Assembly: GCA_016705325.1 (NCBI GenBank) | Contig: JADIYJ010000028.1 | Location: 1-48,360 of the forward strand | Origin: Pseudomonadota bacterium | GTDB lineage: Bacteria; Pseudomonadota; Gammaproteobacteria; Steroidobacterales; Steroidobacteraceae | Length of the DNA: 48,360 bases | Direction of reading: 5' to 3' | Part shown: piece by piece, positions 39,176 to 47,650 of the stretch | How the letters are laid out: each line of letters starts with the position of its first letter | Numbering within the stretch: the first letter of the stretch is position 1 | Position numbers and translations under genes: made by a program | Notes under the pieces: generated by a model | What the model was told of the DNA's origin: nothing | What the model saw: the letters and a program-made list of their open reading frames with translations, nothing else | Database searches by the model: none

Positions 39176-40078
39176 ATGGCTGCTTCCTGGTTCCGCCAGC
39201 CCAGCATCCTCCCGGGTTTCGGCCTCACGCTCGGGTTCACGACGTTCTTCCTGAGCGCCCTGGTGCTGCTGCCGCTCGCGGCGCTGGTCTTCAAGACCAC
39301 GTCGTTGACCTGGTCGGAGTTTCTCGACGTGGTGCTGGACGAACGCGCGCTGGCGTCCTACCGGCTGAGTTTCGGCGCTGCCTTCATCGCCGCGGCCGTC
39401 AACGCCTTCTTCGGCTTCATCGTCGCCTGGTCGCTCGTGCGCTACGAGTTCCCGGGGCGACGCCTGGTCGATGCGCTGATCGACCTGCCGTTCGCGCTGC
39501 CCACGGCCGTGTCGGGTATCGCGCTCGCCACGGTATTCTCGCCGACGGGCTGGCTGGGCGTGAAGCTGCAGGAGCTGTTCGGCATCCAGGTCGCCTACAC
39601 CTGGCTCGGCGTCGTCGTCGCGCTGATCCTGATCGGCCTGCCGTTCGTCGTGCGCTCGGTGCAGCCGGCGCTGGTCGAAGCGCAGCGCGACCTCGAGGAA
39701 GCCGCGGAGACACTCGGCGCGAGCCCCTTCACGGTGTTCCGCCGCATTATCCTGCCCGCGGTGCTGCCGGCGCTGGTCACGGGCTTCACGATGGCGTTCG
39801 CGCGCGGCGTCGGCGAGTACGGCTCGGTGGTGTTCATTTCCGGCAACCTGCCGCTCAAGACCGAGATCACGCCGCTGCTGATCGTGATCAAGCTCGAGCA
39901 GTTCGACTACAACGGCGCCGCAGCGCTCGGCTTCATGATGCTGCTCGTGTCCTTCCTGATGCTGTTCGCCATCAACCTGGTGCAGTCGTGGAGCCGGCGG
40001 CGACACGCCGGGCCCGCCGACACGGGCCGCAGGGTCGAGCGGCGCGCGCGCCCGCGCACGCAAAAGGTCGGGACCTGA
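39176..40078 (+). CDS. CysT/CysU-type ABC permease
   Basis: 300 residues with six membrane helices. Diagnostic sulfate-permease segments are LIDLPFALPTAVSGIALATVF and GLPFVVRSVQPALVEAQRDLEEAAETLGASP, the latter including the EAA loop that contacts the ATPase. GGIL-type substrate evidence is absent, so sulfate, thiosulfate or a related oxyanion is likely but not proven. A basic C-terminal tail (RRHAGPADTGRRVERRARPRTQ) follows the last helix. The start ATG is 1 base after cysA; the stop is 1 base before the next GTG. Confidence 0.85.
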   Translation: MAASWFRQPSILPGFGLTLGFTTFFLSALVLLPLAALVFKTTSLTWSEFLDVVLDERALASYRLSFGAAFIAAAVNAFFGFIVAWSLVRYEFPGRRLVDALIDLPFALPTAVSGIALATVFSPTGWLGVKLQELFGIQVAYTWLGVVVALILIGLPFVVRSVQPALVEAQRDLEEAAETLGASPFTVFRRIILPAVLPALVTGFTMAFARGVGEYGSVVFISGNLPLKTEITPLLIVIKLEQFDYNGAAALGFMMLLVSFLMLFAINLVQSWSRRRHAGPADTGRRVERRARPRTQKVGT

Positions 40079-40079
40079 C

Positions 40080-40934
40080 GTGGCTGGCGCAGCCCCGCGG
40101 TTCGAGAAGCGCAAGCACGTGCCGCCAGGCGTGCGTGCCGGGCGCATCGCGCTGATCTCGGTGGCCATCGGCTTCCTGGCCCTGCTGCTGCTGGCGCCGC
40201 TCGGGGCCGTGCTCGGGCAGGCGTTCGCGGAGGGCTGGCGCGTCTTCCTCGAGTCGTTCGACAATCCGGACACGCTCGCCGCGATCAAGCTGACGCTGCT
40301 CACGGCGGCGATCGTCGTGCCGGTCAATACGCTGTTCGGCATCGCGGCCGCCTGGGCGATCGCGAAATTCGAGTTCAAGGGCAAGAGCCTGCTGATCACC
40401 CTGATCGACCTGCCATTCGCGATATCGCCGGTCATCGCGGGCCTGGTGTTCGTCATGCTGTTCGGCGCCCACGGCTGGTGGGGCCAGTGGCTGCAGGATC
40501 GCGACATCCAGGTCATCTTCGCGGTGCCAGGCATCGTGCTGGCCACCCTGTTCGTGACGTTTCCCTACGTCGCGCGCGAGCTCATTCCGCTCATGCAGCA
40601 GCAGGGCAGCGAGGAAGAGGAGGCCGCCATCACGCTCGGCGCCGGCGCCTGGACCACCTTCCTGCGCGTCACGCTGCCGAAGATCCGCTGGGGCCTCATC
40701 TACGGGGTGATCCTGTGTAACGCCCGCGCCATGGGCGAGTTCGGCGCGGTCTCCGTCGTGTCCGGCCACATCCGCGGCCTGACGACGACCATGCCGCTGC
40801 AGGTGGAGATCCTCTACAACGAGTACCTGTTCGTGGCAGCCTTCGCGGTGGCGTCCGTGCTCGCGCTGCTGGCGATCGTGACGCTCGTGATCAAGACGCT
40901 CGTGGAGTGGCGTGCCGACCGGCGCACAGGCTGA
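40080..40934 (+). CDS. CysW-type ABC permease
   Basis: 284 residues from GTG 40080, six helices. LIDLPFAISPVIAGLVFVMLF, the EAA loop LGAGAWTTFLRVTLPKIRWG, and VVSGHIRGLTTTMPLQVE then ILYNEYLFVAAFAVAS are hallmarks of CysW. It pairs with the CysT-like subunit. No substrate-binding protein gene (Sbp/CysP) lies in the window, so it must be elsewhere or the transporter works differently. The stop TGA shares its A with the ATG of the kinase. Confidence 0.86.
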   Translation: MAGAAPRFEKRKHVPPGVRAGRIALISVAIGFLALLLLAPLGAVLGQAFAEGWRVFLESFDNPDTLAAIKLTLLTAAIVVPVNTLFGIAAAWAIAKFEFKGKSLLITLIDLPFAISPVIAGLVFVMLFGAHGWWGQWLQDRDIQVIFAVPGIVLATLFVTFPYVARELIPLMQQQGSEEEEAAITLGAGAWTTFLRVTLPKIRWGLIYGVILCNARAMGEFGAVSVVSGHIRGLTTTMPLQVEILYNEYLFVAAFAVASVLALLAIVTLVIKTLVEWRADRRTG

Positions 40935-43063
40935 TGGACAGAATTCCTGCATTGCTGAAAGACTGGATGGCGAGCCTCAGGCGACTGGCAGCCGGCCCGG
41001 CCACGCTCGAGCGCACGCTCACGCTCACGCTCGGCGGGCTCGTGCTCGCCGCGATCCTGGTGCTGGCGATCAGCGCCGTCGGCCTGCTGCACAAGCAGGC
41101 CGAACAGCAGGCGATTGCCCGGGTCCAGCTCGCCGGCGTTGCCGCGCGCGAGGAACTGCGTCGTCTCAGCGAAGACACGCTCACGACGACGCGCGTGCTC
41201 GCGGACCGCCAGCCGTTGCAGAGGCTGATACGCGCGGGCAGTCGCGAGCAGGCCGAGCTGTTCCTGCGACGTACCTGTGGCGCGCTCAATCTCGGCGCCT
41301 GTGCCGTCATCGTCGGGCAGAACGTCGTCGCGAGCACGAGCCGCGACGTGGCGTGGAACGAGACGCTCGAAGCGACGGCGGACCAGGGCGAACGCTTCAT
41401 GCTGGCCCCGGCCTGGCAGCCGGACGGCCTGATCGGCGCCACGGCGCTGGTGCCCAACTTCGTCGAGACCCGCGTCGTCGCGTTGCGTTATTTCGATGCC
41501 CGGCTGGCCGTTGCCCTGTCGCAGCAGGCGGGCATGCCGATCCGTCTCGTCCGCCTGTCGAACTGGCTCGACAACGTCGAGCCGGATTTCAAGGAACTGC
41601 ATTCGACCGCGCTGTCGCGTGCCGAAGCCGTCGCGCGCCGCATCGAGCCGCGCGACCTGTATGCGTCGAGCACCCCGATCTTTGCCTCGACCGGCGAAGG
41701 CATTGCGTTGCTCGAGGCGCGGCTGCCCGCGTCCGAGAGCGACTCGGAAGTGGCCGGGTTCGTGCGCCGCCTGGGCTGGACGGCTTTTCTGCTGAGCCTC
41801 GGCGCCGTCGCTGCTGCCCTGTTGCTGGCGCGGCGCATCGTGCGGCCGCTGCAGTCCGTGGCCGAATCCGCGACCCGTCTCGGGCGGGGCGACTTTTCCG
41901 CCTCGATTCCAGTCGCCGGCGGCGGCCCCGAGGTCGTGGCGCTCGCCAGGACCCTCGAGGACATGCGACGCCACCTGGTCGAGCTCACGGCGACCTTGCG
42001 CCGACGCGAGGCAGACGCACAGGCGCTGCTGCGCGGCGTGGTCGAGGGCGTGTATGCGGTCGACTCCAACCGCAACGTGAAGTACCTCAACCCGCAGGCG
42101 GAGCGCATGCTCGGCGTCGAGTCCGCCACGGCCGTCGGCAGGTTCTGCGGCGACGTGCTCAAGCCCTGCGCATTGCAGGACGGCACGCGACCCTGCGACA
42201 GCGCGTGCCCGATCGTCGCCTCGCGCGAGCACGGCCAGGCGCAGGCCACGGAGTTCCTGCAGCGCGCAGATGGCGCGAGGCGCACGGTGATCATCACCAG
42301 CGCCGGCATGGTCGACGGCCTGCAGGTGCAGGTCATGCGCGACGAGACCGACCTCGAGGCGGCCCGCCGCGCACGCGACACGATCCTGGCCAACATCTCG
42401 CACGAGTTCCGCACGCCGCTTGCCGCGCAGCTCGCGTCGATCGAGCTGCTGCAGGAAAACCTGCTGTCTTTGCCGCGCGAGCAGCTCGAGGAACTCGTGA
42501 CGTCGTTGCGTCGAGGCTCGCTGCGGTTGACGCGGCTGATCGACAACCTGCTCGAGAGCGTGCGCATCGAGTCGGGGCAGCTCGCGATCCGCCAGCAGCA
42601 CCTGCAGTTGCACGAGATCGTGCAGGACGCGGTGGAACTCGTGGGCAGCCTGTTCACGCAACGCGGCCAGACGCTCGCGGTGGACGTGCCGGAAGAGCTG
42701 CCTGCGCTGGTGGGGGACGGGCCGCGCCTGACGCAGGTCTTCGTCAACCTGCTGGCCAACGCCAACAAGTTCGGGCCGGAGGGCAGCACGGTCAGCATTG
42801 GTGCGCGACTCGTCGATGGCATGCTCGAGGCCACCGTGGACGATGCCGGTCCCGGCGTTACCGAAAGCGAACGTGGCTCGATCTTCGAGCGCTTCCATCG
42901 TGCGACCGCGGAAGAGCCTGAGCCGCGCGGTCTCGGCCTGGGACTGTGGATCGTGAAGTCGATCGTGGAGCGGCACGGTGGCACGGTGGCGGCCATGCGC
43001 GGCGAGCAGGGGCTCACGCGCTTCGTGGTCCGGTTGCCTGCCGCGGGGGCGGACGCGTCATGA
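40934..43063 (+). CDS. Membrane sensor histidine kinase with HAMP and Cys-rich PAS
   Basis: 709 residues. One N-terminal membrane helix (~30-60), a ~230-residue periplasmic sensing region, a second helix (LGWTAFLLSLGAVAAALLLA), HAMP, then a PAS domain whose end carries C405-x6-C412-x8-C421-x3-C425 (FCGDVLKPC...PCDSACPI). The His-kinase core follows: H-box ISHEFRTPL (His near 489), N-box FVNLLANANKFGP, DDAGPGVTESE and GLGLGLW. The start overlaps cysW by one base and the stop overlaps the response regulator by ATGA. It probably reports periplasmic or transporter status; the Cys motif may bind a metal or cluster, or sense redox, by inference. Confidence 0.9.
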   Translation: MDRIPALLKDWMASLRRLAAGPATLERTLTLTLGGLVLAAILVLAISAVGLLHKQAEQQAIARVQLAGVAAREELRRLSEDTLTTTRVLADRQPLQRLIRAGSREQAELFLRRTCGALNLGACAVIVGQNVVASTSRDVAWNETLEATADQGERFMLAPAWQPDGLIGATALVPNFVETRVVALRYFDARLAVALSQQAGMPIRLVRLSNWLDNVEPDFKELHSTALSRAEAVARRIEPRDLYASSTPIFASTGEGIALLEARLPASESDSEVAGFVRRLGWTAFLLSLGAVAAALLLARRIVRPLQSVAESATRLGRGDFSASIPVAGGGPEVVALARTLEDMRRHLVELTATLRRREADAQALLRGVVEGVYAVDSNRNVKYLNPQAERMLGVESATAVGRFCGDVLKPCALQDGTRPCDSACPIVASREHGQAQATEFLQRADGARRTVIITSAGMVDGLQVQVMRDETDLEAARRARDTILANISHEFRTPLAAQLASIELLQENLLSLPREQLEELVTSLRRGSLRLTRLIDNLLESVRIESGQLAIRQQHLQLHEIVQDAVELVGSLFTQRGQTLAVDVPEELPALVGDGPRLTQVFVNLLANANKFGPEGSTVSIGARLVDGMLEATVDDAGPGVTESERGSIFERFHRATAEEPEPRGLGLGLWIVKSIVERHGGTVAAMRGEQGLTRFVVRLPAAGADAS

Positions 43064-43737
43064 AGATCCTGGTCGTCGACGACGATCCCGACCTGTTGTC
43101 GCTCGTCTGCTTCGCGCTGACGCAGTCAGGATTCGTCGTCGTCAAGGCGACCGACGTGCCGTCCGCGCTGCAGGTGTTTGCCGCGGAGTCGCCCGACCTC
43201 GCGATCCTGGACATCAACCTGCCCGGCGGCAGCGGCTTCGACATCTGCACGGCGATTCGCCGGCAGTCGCGTATCCCGGTGATGATGTTGACGGCGCGTG
43301 GCGAGGAGGAAGACCTGGTACGCGCGCTCGACCTCGGCGCGGACGACTACCTCACCAAGCCGTTCAGTCCGCGCACGCTGCTGGCGCGGGCGCGGGCACT
43401 GCTGCGACGTGCGGGACTCGAAACGGGCGGGTCGATGACCGTCGGCGCGCTGCGCCTCGACCTGGAAGCGCACCTGCTGCACGTCGGTGAGGCGCCACCT
43501 GTCAAACTCACGAAGCTCGAATCGCGCCTGTTGCAGATCCTGATAGCGAATGCCGGTAATGTCGTCGGCACCGAGCGGCTGCTGACGCACGTGTGGGGGC
43601 ATCGCGGCAGCGGCGACCGGCAGCTGCTCAAGCAACTCGTGCACCGGTTGCGGCAGAAGATCGAGGAGGATCCGGCGGCGCCGCAGGTGCTGCAGACGGC
43701 GGCGGGGGCAGGGTACCGGCTGGAGGAGAAGGGGTAG
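43060..43737 (+). CDS. OmpR/PhoB-family response regulator
   Basis: 225 residues. Receiver domain: acidic pocket VVDDDPD, phospho-acceptor Asp51 in AILDINLPGG, Thr in MMLTARG and Lys in YLTKPF. A winged-helix C-terminal domain follows (KLTKLESRLLQILIANAGNVV, LLKQLVHRLRQKIEEDP, VQTAAGAGYRL-like end). It is encoded with the kinase (ATGA overlap) and the upstream transporter, so it probably controls this operon or its regulon. The tag stop lies at the left edge of an 18-bp purine repeat. Confidence 0.92.
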   Translation: MKILVVDDDPDLLSLVCFALTQSGFVVVKATDVPSALQVFAAESPDLAILDINLPGGSGFDICTAIRRQSRIPVMMLTARGEEEDLVRALDLGADDYLTKPFSPRTLLARARALLRRAGLETGGSMTVGALRLDLEAHLLHVGEAPPVKLTKLESRLLQILIANAGNVVGTERLLTHVWGHRGSGDRQLLKQLVHRLRQKIEEDPAAPQVLQTAAGAGYRLEEKG

Positions 43738-43816
43738 GAAGGGGAGGAAGGGCGGGAAGGGGAGGAAGGGCGGGAAGGGGAGGAAGGACGGGAAGGGGAG
43801 GAAGGACGGGAAGGGG
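43737..43816 (+). repeat. 18-bp purine tandem repeat, 4.4 copies
   Basis: Unit GGAAGGGGAGGAAGGRCG: copies at 43737-43754, 43755-43772, 43773-43790, 43791-43808 and a partial 43809-43816. Copies 1-2 have G and copies 3-4 have A at the variable site, showing stepwise duplication. The strand is almost pure purine with many G runs. It directly follows the response-regulator stop. Confidence 0.88.
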
Positions 43817-43875
43817 TTGGTCGGAGGTGCGGTTGTTGCGGAACGTTCCGTGGCGCACCCGGAGTACGCGGCAAA

Positions 43876-44793
43876 GTGTCGACTCGTACAGAACTGGAAG
43901 TGATGGCGGCGAAGCTCGCAGCGCATCCGGACTACCGGGTGCTGCGCCGGATGGACAGCACGCGTCAGCGACCCGCGCTCACAGGGCCATCCGTCCGGCA
44001 CGCCGCGATCGTCGACACCGAGACCACCGGTACGGATCCGACGGTCGACAAAATCATCGAACTCGCGATCGTCGTGGTGGAGTACTGCCACGTCACCGGA
44101 ACCGTCGGACGTGTGCTCGAGACCTACGATGGGCTCGAAGATCCGGGCATGCCGATCCCGCCCGCGTCGACGGCCATTCACGGCATCACCGATGCAATGG
44201 TCGCGGGCCAGCGCATCGACGACGCGCGTGTCGGCCAGGTGCTCGAGTCCGTCGGCATCGTGATTGCGCACAACGCGGGTTTCGACCGCAAGTTCCTCGA
44301 GCCGCGCCTGCCCGTGTTCGCCGCGCTGCCGTGGGGCTGTTCGTGGCAGGAAGTGCCGTGGAGCGATGCGGGTATCGCCAGTTCCAAGCTCGAATACCTC
44401 GCGTATCGGCATGGCTTCTTCTACGACGGCCACCGCGCCGAAGCCGATTGCCACGCGCTGCTCGAGGTGCTCTCGCAGCCATTCGGCGCGACCGAGGGCA
44501 CCGCGCTGAAGGTGCTGCTGGACTCCGCGCGCAGTCCGTCGTTCCGTTTGTGGGCGAACAACTCGCCGTTCGAGACCAAGGACGTGCTCAAGCAACGCGG
44601 GTACTGGTGGGACGCCGGCCGCCGCTGCTGGTTCGTCGAAGTGCGGTCGCAGGAAGCCGTGCAGGAAGAACTGGCATGGCTGCGCGATAACGTCTATGGC
44701 GGCAAGAGCGTCGAGCTCGACCTCGACGAGTTCGACGCCAGGACGCGGTACGCCGTGCGCGAAGGAAAACGCGCGAAGTTGCGGACGAAGTGA
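43876..44793 (+). CDS. DnaQ-like 3'-5' exonuclease (DEDDh)
   Basis: 305 residues from GTG 43876; ATG 43903 (MAAKLAAHPDYRVLRR), with GGAAG 6 bases upstream, is at least as good. DEDDh residues: Asp and Glu in VDTETTGTD, Asp in AHNAGFDRKF, His and Asp in HRAEADCHAL. A small C-terminal domain (FETKDVLKQRGYWWDAGRR) follows the nuclease. It would remove 3' nucleotides from DNA or RNA. Stand-alone gene after the purine repeat; no polymerase subunit nearby, so a repair or RNA role is as likely as proofreading. Confidence 0.88.
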   Translation: MSTRTELEVMAAKLAAHPDYRVLRRMDSTRQRPALTGPSVRHAAIVDTETTGTDPTVDKIIELAIVVVEYCHVTGTVGRVLETYDGLEDPGMPIPPASTAIHGITDAMVAGQRIDDARVGQVLESVGIVIAHNAGFDRKFLEPRLPVFAALPWGCSWQEVPWSDAGIASSKLEYLAYRHGFFYDGHRAEADCHALLEVLSQPFGATEGTALKVLLDSARSPSFRLWANNSPFETKDVLKQRGYWWDAGRRCWFVEVRSQEAVQEELAWLRDNVYGGKSVELDLDEFDARTRYAVREGKRAKLRTK

Positions 44794-44836
44794 CCCGGGT
44801 TCATCCTTGCCGGCCAGTCACGCAGGAATCCTCGAC

Positions 44837-45046
44837 ATGACGGTGAGAGACAGCAACGGCAACGCGCTGGCCGAGGGTGATTCGGTGCAGGTCATCAAGG
44901 ACCTGAAGGTGAAAGGATCGTCGGAGACGCTGAAGCGCGGCACGGTGTTGAAGAACATTCGCCTCACCGACGACGCGGAAGCGATCGAGTGCGGGCAGGG
45001 CCGCAACACCGTCGTCCTCAAGACGTGCTTCCTGAAAAAAGCATAG
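44837..45046 (+). CDS. PhnA-domain protein, zinc-ribbon-less
   Basis: 69 residues from ATG 44837 with AGGAA upstream. VRDSNGNALAEGDSVQVIKD, LKVKGSSETLKRGT and VLKNIRLTDDAEAIEC match the C-terminal domain of PhnA/YjdM. The N-terminal zinc ribbon of the longer family members is absent; short versions are known. Despite the name, a direct phosphonate role is not established. A short hairpin follows the stop at once. Confidence 0.85.
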   Translation: MTVRDSNGNALAEGDSVQVIKDLKVKGSSETLKRGTVLKNIRLTDDAEAIECGQGRNTVVLKTCFLKKA

Positions 45047-45063
45047 GTGCAGCTGTGCTGCAC
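45047..45063. terminator. Short hairpin after PhnA-domain gene
   Basis: GTGCAGC-TGT-GCTGCAC, a perfect 7-bp stem immediately after the TAG. There is no T tract, and it also lies 18 bases before the next ATG, so it could instead shape that leader. Confidence 0.4.
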
Positions 45064-45080
45064 AGCCGGGGGGACTTCGC

Positions 45081-46805
45081 ATGAACACGCGCTTGATCGG
45101 AATCGCCGCCGTGACACTGTGGCTGGCCACGGGCATCGCCCGTGCAGCGGAGCCAGCGGCTGACCTGGTCGTGGTCGGTGCGGCGATCGCGACGCTGGAT
45201 CCGGCCCGTCCGGAGGCCACGGCACTGGCCGTGCGCGGCGACCGCATCGTGGCCGTCGGCAGCGATGCCGAGATTGCTGGGTTGGTTGGACCCGCCACGC
45301 GCCGCCTCGAGGCCGGCGGGCGCCGCGTCGTGCCGGGGTTCATCGAAGGCCACGGGCACTTCATGTCCCTCGGTGAGTCGCTCGGCACGCTCGACTTGCG
45401 CGGTGCGCAGCGGTGGGAGGACATCGTCGCGCAGGTCAAGGCGGCGGCGGCCACCGCTGCGCCGGGTACCTGGATCGTCGGCCGTGGCTGGCACCAGGAG
45501 AAATGGCGCGGGTTGCCAGCCGATGCGGTGGGCGGCGTGCCGACCAACGCGGCGCTGAACGCCGTGGCGCCACGCAATCCCGTGGCCCTCGAGCACGCGA
45601 GCGGTCACGGCGTGATCGTGAACGCGGCGGCGCTGGCGCTGGCCGGCATGGACGCCGACGCGACCGATCCCACCGGTGGACAGGTCGTGCGGGATGCGAA
45701 AGGCGCGCCGACCGGTTGGCTGGTCGATACGGCCGCCGACCCGGTGTACGCGGCACAGCAACGCGCGCTGGCCGCGCTGCCCGTTGCGGAGCAGCGTCGG
45801 TTGCGGGTCGAGCAGGTTCGCCGGGCCGGGCAGGAAGCGCTGAGCAAGGGCGTCACCACGTTCCACGATGCGGGGGCGTCGTTCGCGACGATCGATCTGT
45901 ATCGCGAGCTGGCGGAGGCCGGCGAGTTGCCGGTCCGGCTTTACGCGATGGTGGGTGGCGAGAGCAACGAGCGCCTGGCGCAGGAACTGCCGCGATACCG
46001 GCTGGTCGGGCATGCGAATCACTTTCTGACCGTGCGTGCGATCAAGCGCATGGTGGACGGCGCGCTTGGCTCCCGCAGCGCCTGGCTGCTCGAGCCGTAC
46101 GCGGACGCGCCCGACAGCACCGGGCTCGTGGTCGACAGCCTGGAGACGATCGAGCGCACCGCGGAACTCGCGCTCGCCAATGGGTACCAGCTGAACACCC
46201 ACGCGATAGGCGACCGCGCCAATCGCGAGATCCTGGATCTGTACGAACGCGTGCAACGCGGACACGACGGCCGTGCGCTGCGCTGGCGCATCGAGCACGC
46301 GCAGCATCTGCACCCGACGGACGTGCCCCGCTTCGCCAGGCTCGGCGTGATTGCGTCCATGCAAGGGGTCCACGCGAGCTCGGACGGACCGTGGGTGCCG
46401 AAGCGCCTCGGCGAACCGCGCGCCGGCGAGCGTACCTACGTGTGGCGCTCGTTGATCGATTCCGGCGCGCTGGTGAGCAACGGCACGGACGTGCCGGTCG
46501 AGGACATCGACCCGCTGGCGAGCTTCCGCGCCTCGGTCACGCGCGAAATGGTGAACGGCCAGCGCTTTCACCCCGAGCAGAACATGACGCGCCAGGAAGC
46601 GCTCGCCAGCTACACCTGGAACAACGCCTACGCCGGCTTCGAGGAGGACCTCAAGGGCAGCCTCGCGCCGGGCAAGCTGGCCGATTTCGTGGTGCTCGAT
46701 CGCGACATCCTGCGCGTGCCCGACGCCGAGCTTGCCTCGGCGCACGTGCTGCACACGATACTGGCCGGGCGCGTCGTTTACAGCCGCGCGCCCCAGGCGC
46801 CCTGA
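45081..46805 (+). CDS. YtcJ-type amidohydrolase, exported
   Basis: 574 residues with signal peptide MNTRLIGIAAVTLWLATGIARA. Amidohydrolase_3 family: metal His pair in FIEGHGHF, IKRMVDGALGSRSAW, then NTHAIGDRAN and RIEHAQHLHP as later ligands, and Asp in SNGTDVPVEDIDP. The C-terminal beta part KGSLAPGKLADFVVLDRDIL is standard. It hydrolyses an amide or cyclic amide; substrate unknown. The signal places it in the periplasm. A remnant of another gene follows. Confidence 0.9.
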   Translation: MNTRLIGIAAVTLWLATGIARAAEPAADLVVVGAAIATLDPARPEATALAVRGDRIVAVGSDAEIAGLVGPATRRLEAGGRRVVPGFIEGHGHFMSLGESLGTLDLRGAQRWEDIVAQVKAAAATAAPGTWIVGRGWHQEKWRGLPADAVGGVPTNAALNAVAPRNPVALEHASGHGVIVNAAALALAGMDADATDPTGGQVVRDAKGAPTGWLVDTAADPVYAAQQRALAALPVAEQRRLRVEQVRRAGQEALSKGVTTFHDAGASFATIDLYRELAEAGELPVRLYAMVGGESNERLAQELPRYRLVGHANHFLTVRAIKRMVDGALGSRSAWLLEPYADAPDSTGLVVDSLETIERTAELALANGYQLNTHAIGDRANREILDLYERVQRGHDGRALRWRIEHAQHLHPTDVPRFARLGVIASMQGVHASSDGPWVPKRLGEPRAGERTYVWRSLIDSGALVSNGTDVPVEDIDPLASFRASVTREMVNGQRFHPEQNMTRQEALASYTWNNAYAGFEEDLKGSLAPGKLADFVVLDRDILRVPDAELASAHVLHTILAGRVVYSRAPQAP

Positions 46806-46825
46806 GCCGCAGCGAGCGCGGTCGG

Positions 46826-47324
46826 TCGCGGCGCGGTTGCTGATCGAGTTCGGTGCGACACCGGTGGCGGCGATCGCGCAGGTGCGGGCGGCGCAGGATG
46901 GCGTGCCACTGAATGTGGCGATCCGGCAGTCGTACCTCGACTGGCATCGAACGCAGAGCGGTCGCTGGAACGCCCGCGACCGGTCGCAGGCCCGCGGGTT
47001 GGTTCGGCGCTCGAGTCTTCGACGACTGAGGGCGCGTCTGGCCGACCACCGGCGAGCTTTGGCCAGGGTTGGGTCGGGGACGAGGCGCTCGCGGTGGGTC
47101 TGCACGCGGCGGCGACTGCGACGAGTCTTGTTGATGCGATCGAGGTGGCGGCGAATCACGACGGGGATTCGGATTCGACGACGTCGATTGCGGGGCAGTC
47201 GTACGGGGCAAAGCACGGCTTAAGCGTGCTGCCGGCCGAAGCGGTGTACCGGGTCGATGTGCTCGAGCCACTGCTGGGGTTGTTTGCGGAGTTCGAGAGG
47301 GTGAGTCGAACGGTGGCGCGGTGA
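46826..47324 (+). pseudogene. ADP-ribosylglycohydrolase (DraG-like) remnant
   Basis: The left part contains VAIRQSYLDWHRTQSGRW, like the AYLRWLxTQG region of ADP-ribosylglycohydrolases. In another frame the C-terminal end is well preserved: FGQGWVGDEALAVGLHAA, VAANHDGDSDSTTSIAGQ and GAKHGLSVLPAE. The N-terminal TDDTxM metal site and the mid-domain between the two parts are not found. Loss of those sections makes this a deleted pseudogene rather than a simple misread. In an active enzyme it would remove ADP-ribose from proteins. Confidence 0.65.
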
Positions 47325-47650
47325 CGGTGCTGGTGGTGTTTGCTATCGACAGCAGCGGACGTTCGCGAATGCGTAAAGCCGGCCACAAGCGGTCGCCCAC
47401 GTGGATTGCCCACAGCGGACGATCGGCCGCCGTCATCGTCAGTCGATTTCCCGTCCAAGGCGGGCATACTGGTCCAGGCGCGATGTAATCGTTGCCCAGC
47501 AATGCAGCTGCTCGGTGGTCTCACGCCTCGCGGCGAGGCCGATGCATCGATCTTCTGAAACCGAATGAGGTGCGCGTCGAAAGCCGGTTATGACGCGCCA
47601 CGGACGGCGCATCGGCGCCGTCCGTGCGGTAACGCTGCTGACGAAGCCCG
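47325..47650. other. Intergenic stretch with short repeated words and a hairpin
   Basis: No gene is supported. It holds two near-identical 13-mers, CAGCGGACGTTCG (47353-47365) and CAGCGGACGATCG (47413-47425), spaced exactly 60 bp, in a segment resembling dispersed proteobacterial intergenic repeats. A strong hairpin lies at 47599-47626. Confidence 0.5.
47599..47626. terminator. 12-bp perfect-stem hairpin after the minus-strand gene
   Basis: CACGGACGGCGC-ATCG-GCGCCGTCCGTG lies about 25 bases downstream of the stop of the unknown minus-strand gene, a terminator position. There is no T tract after it on that strand. Confidence 0.65.

Noticed and set aside
40814..42976. 720-codon minus-strand frame opposite the histidine kinase
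   Set aside because: Antisense artefact of high GC; the kinase motifs are unambiguous on the plus strand.
43737..43816. CRISPR array
   Set aside because: The 18-bp units are directly adjacent with no unique spacers and there are no cas genes.
45018..47216. 732-codon minus-strand frame opposite the amidohydrolase
   Set aside because: No recognisable domain; composition typical of a mirror frame.
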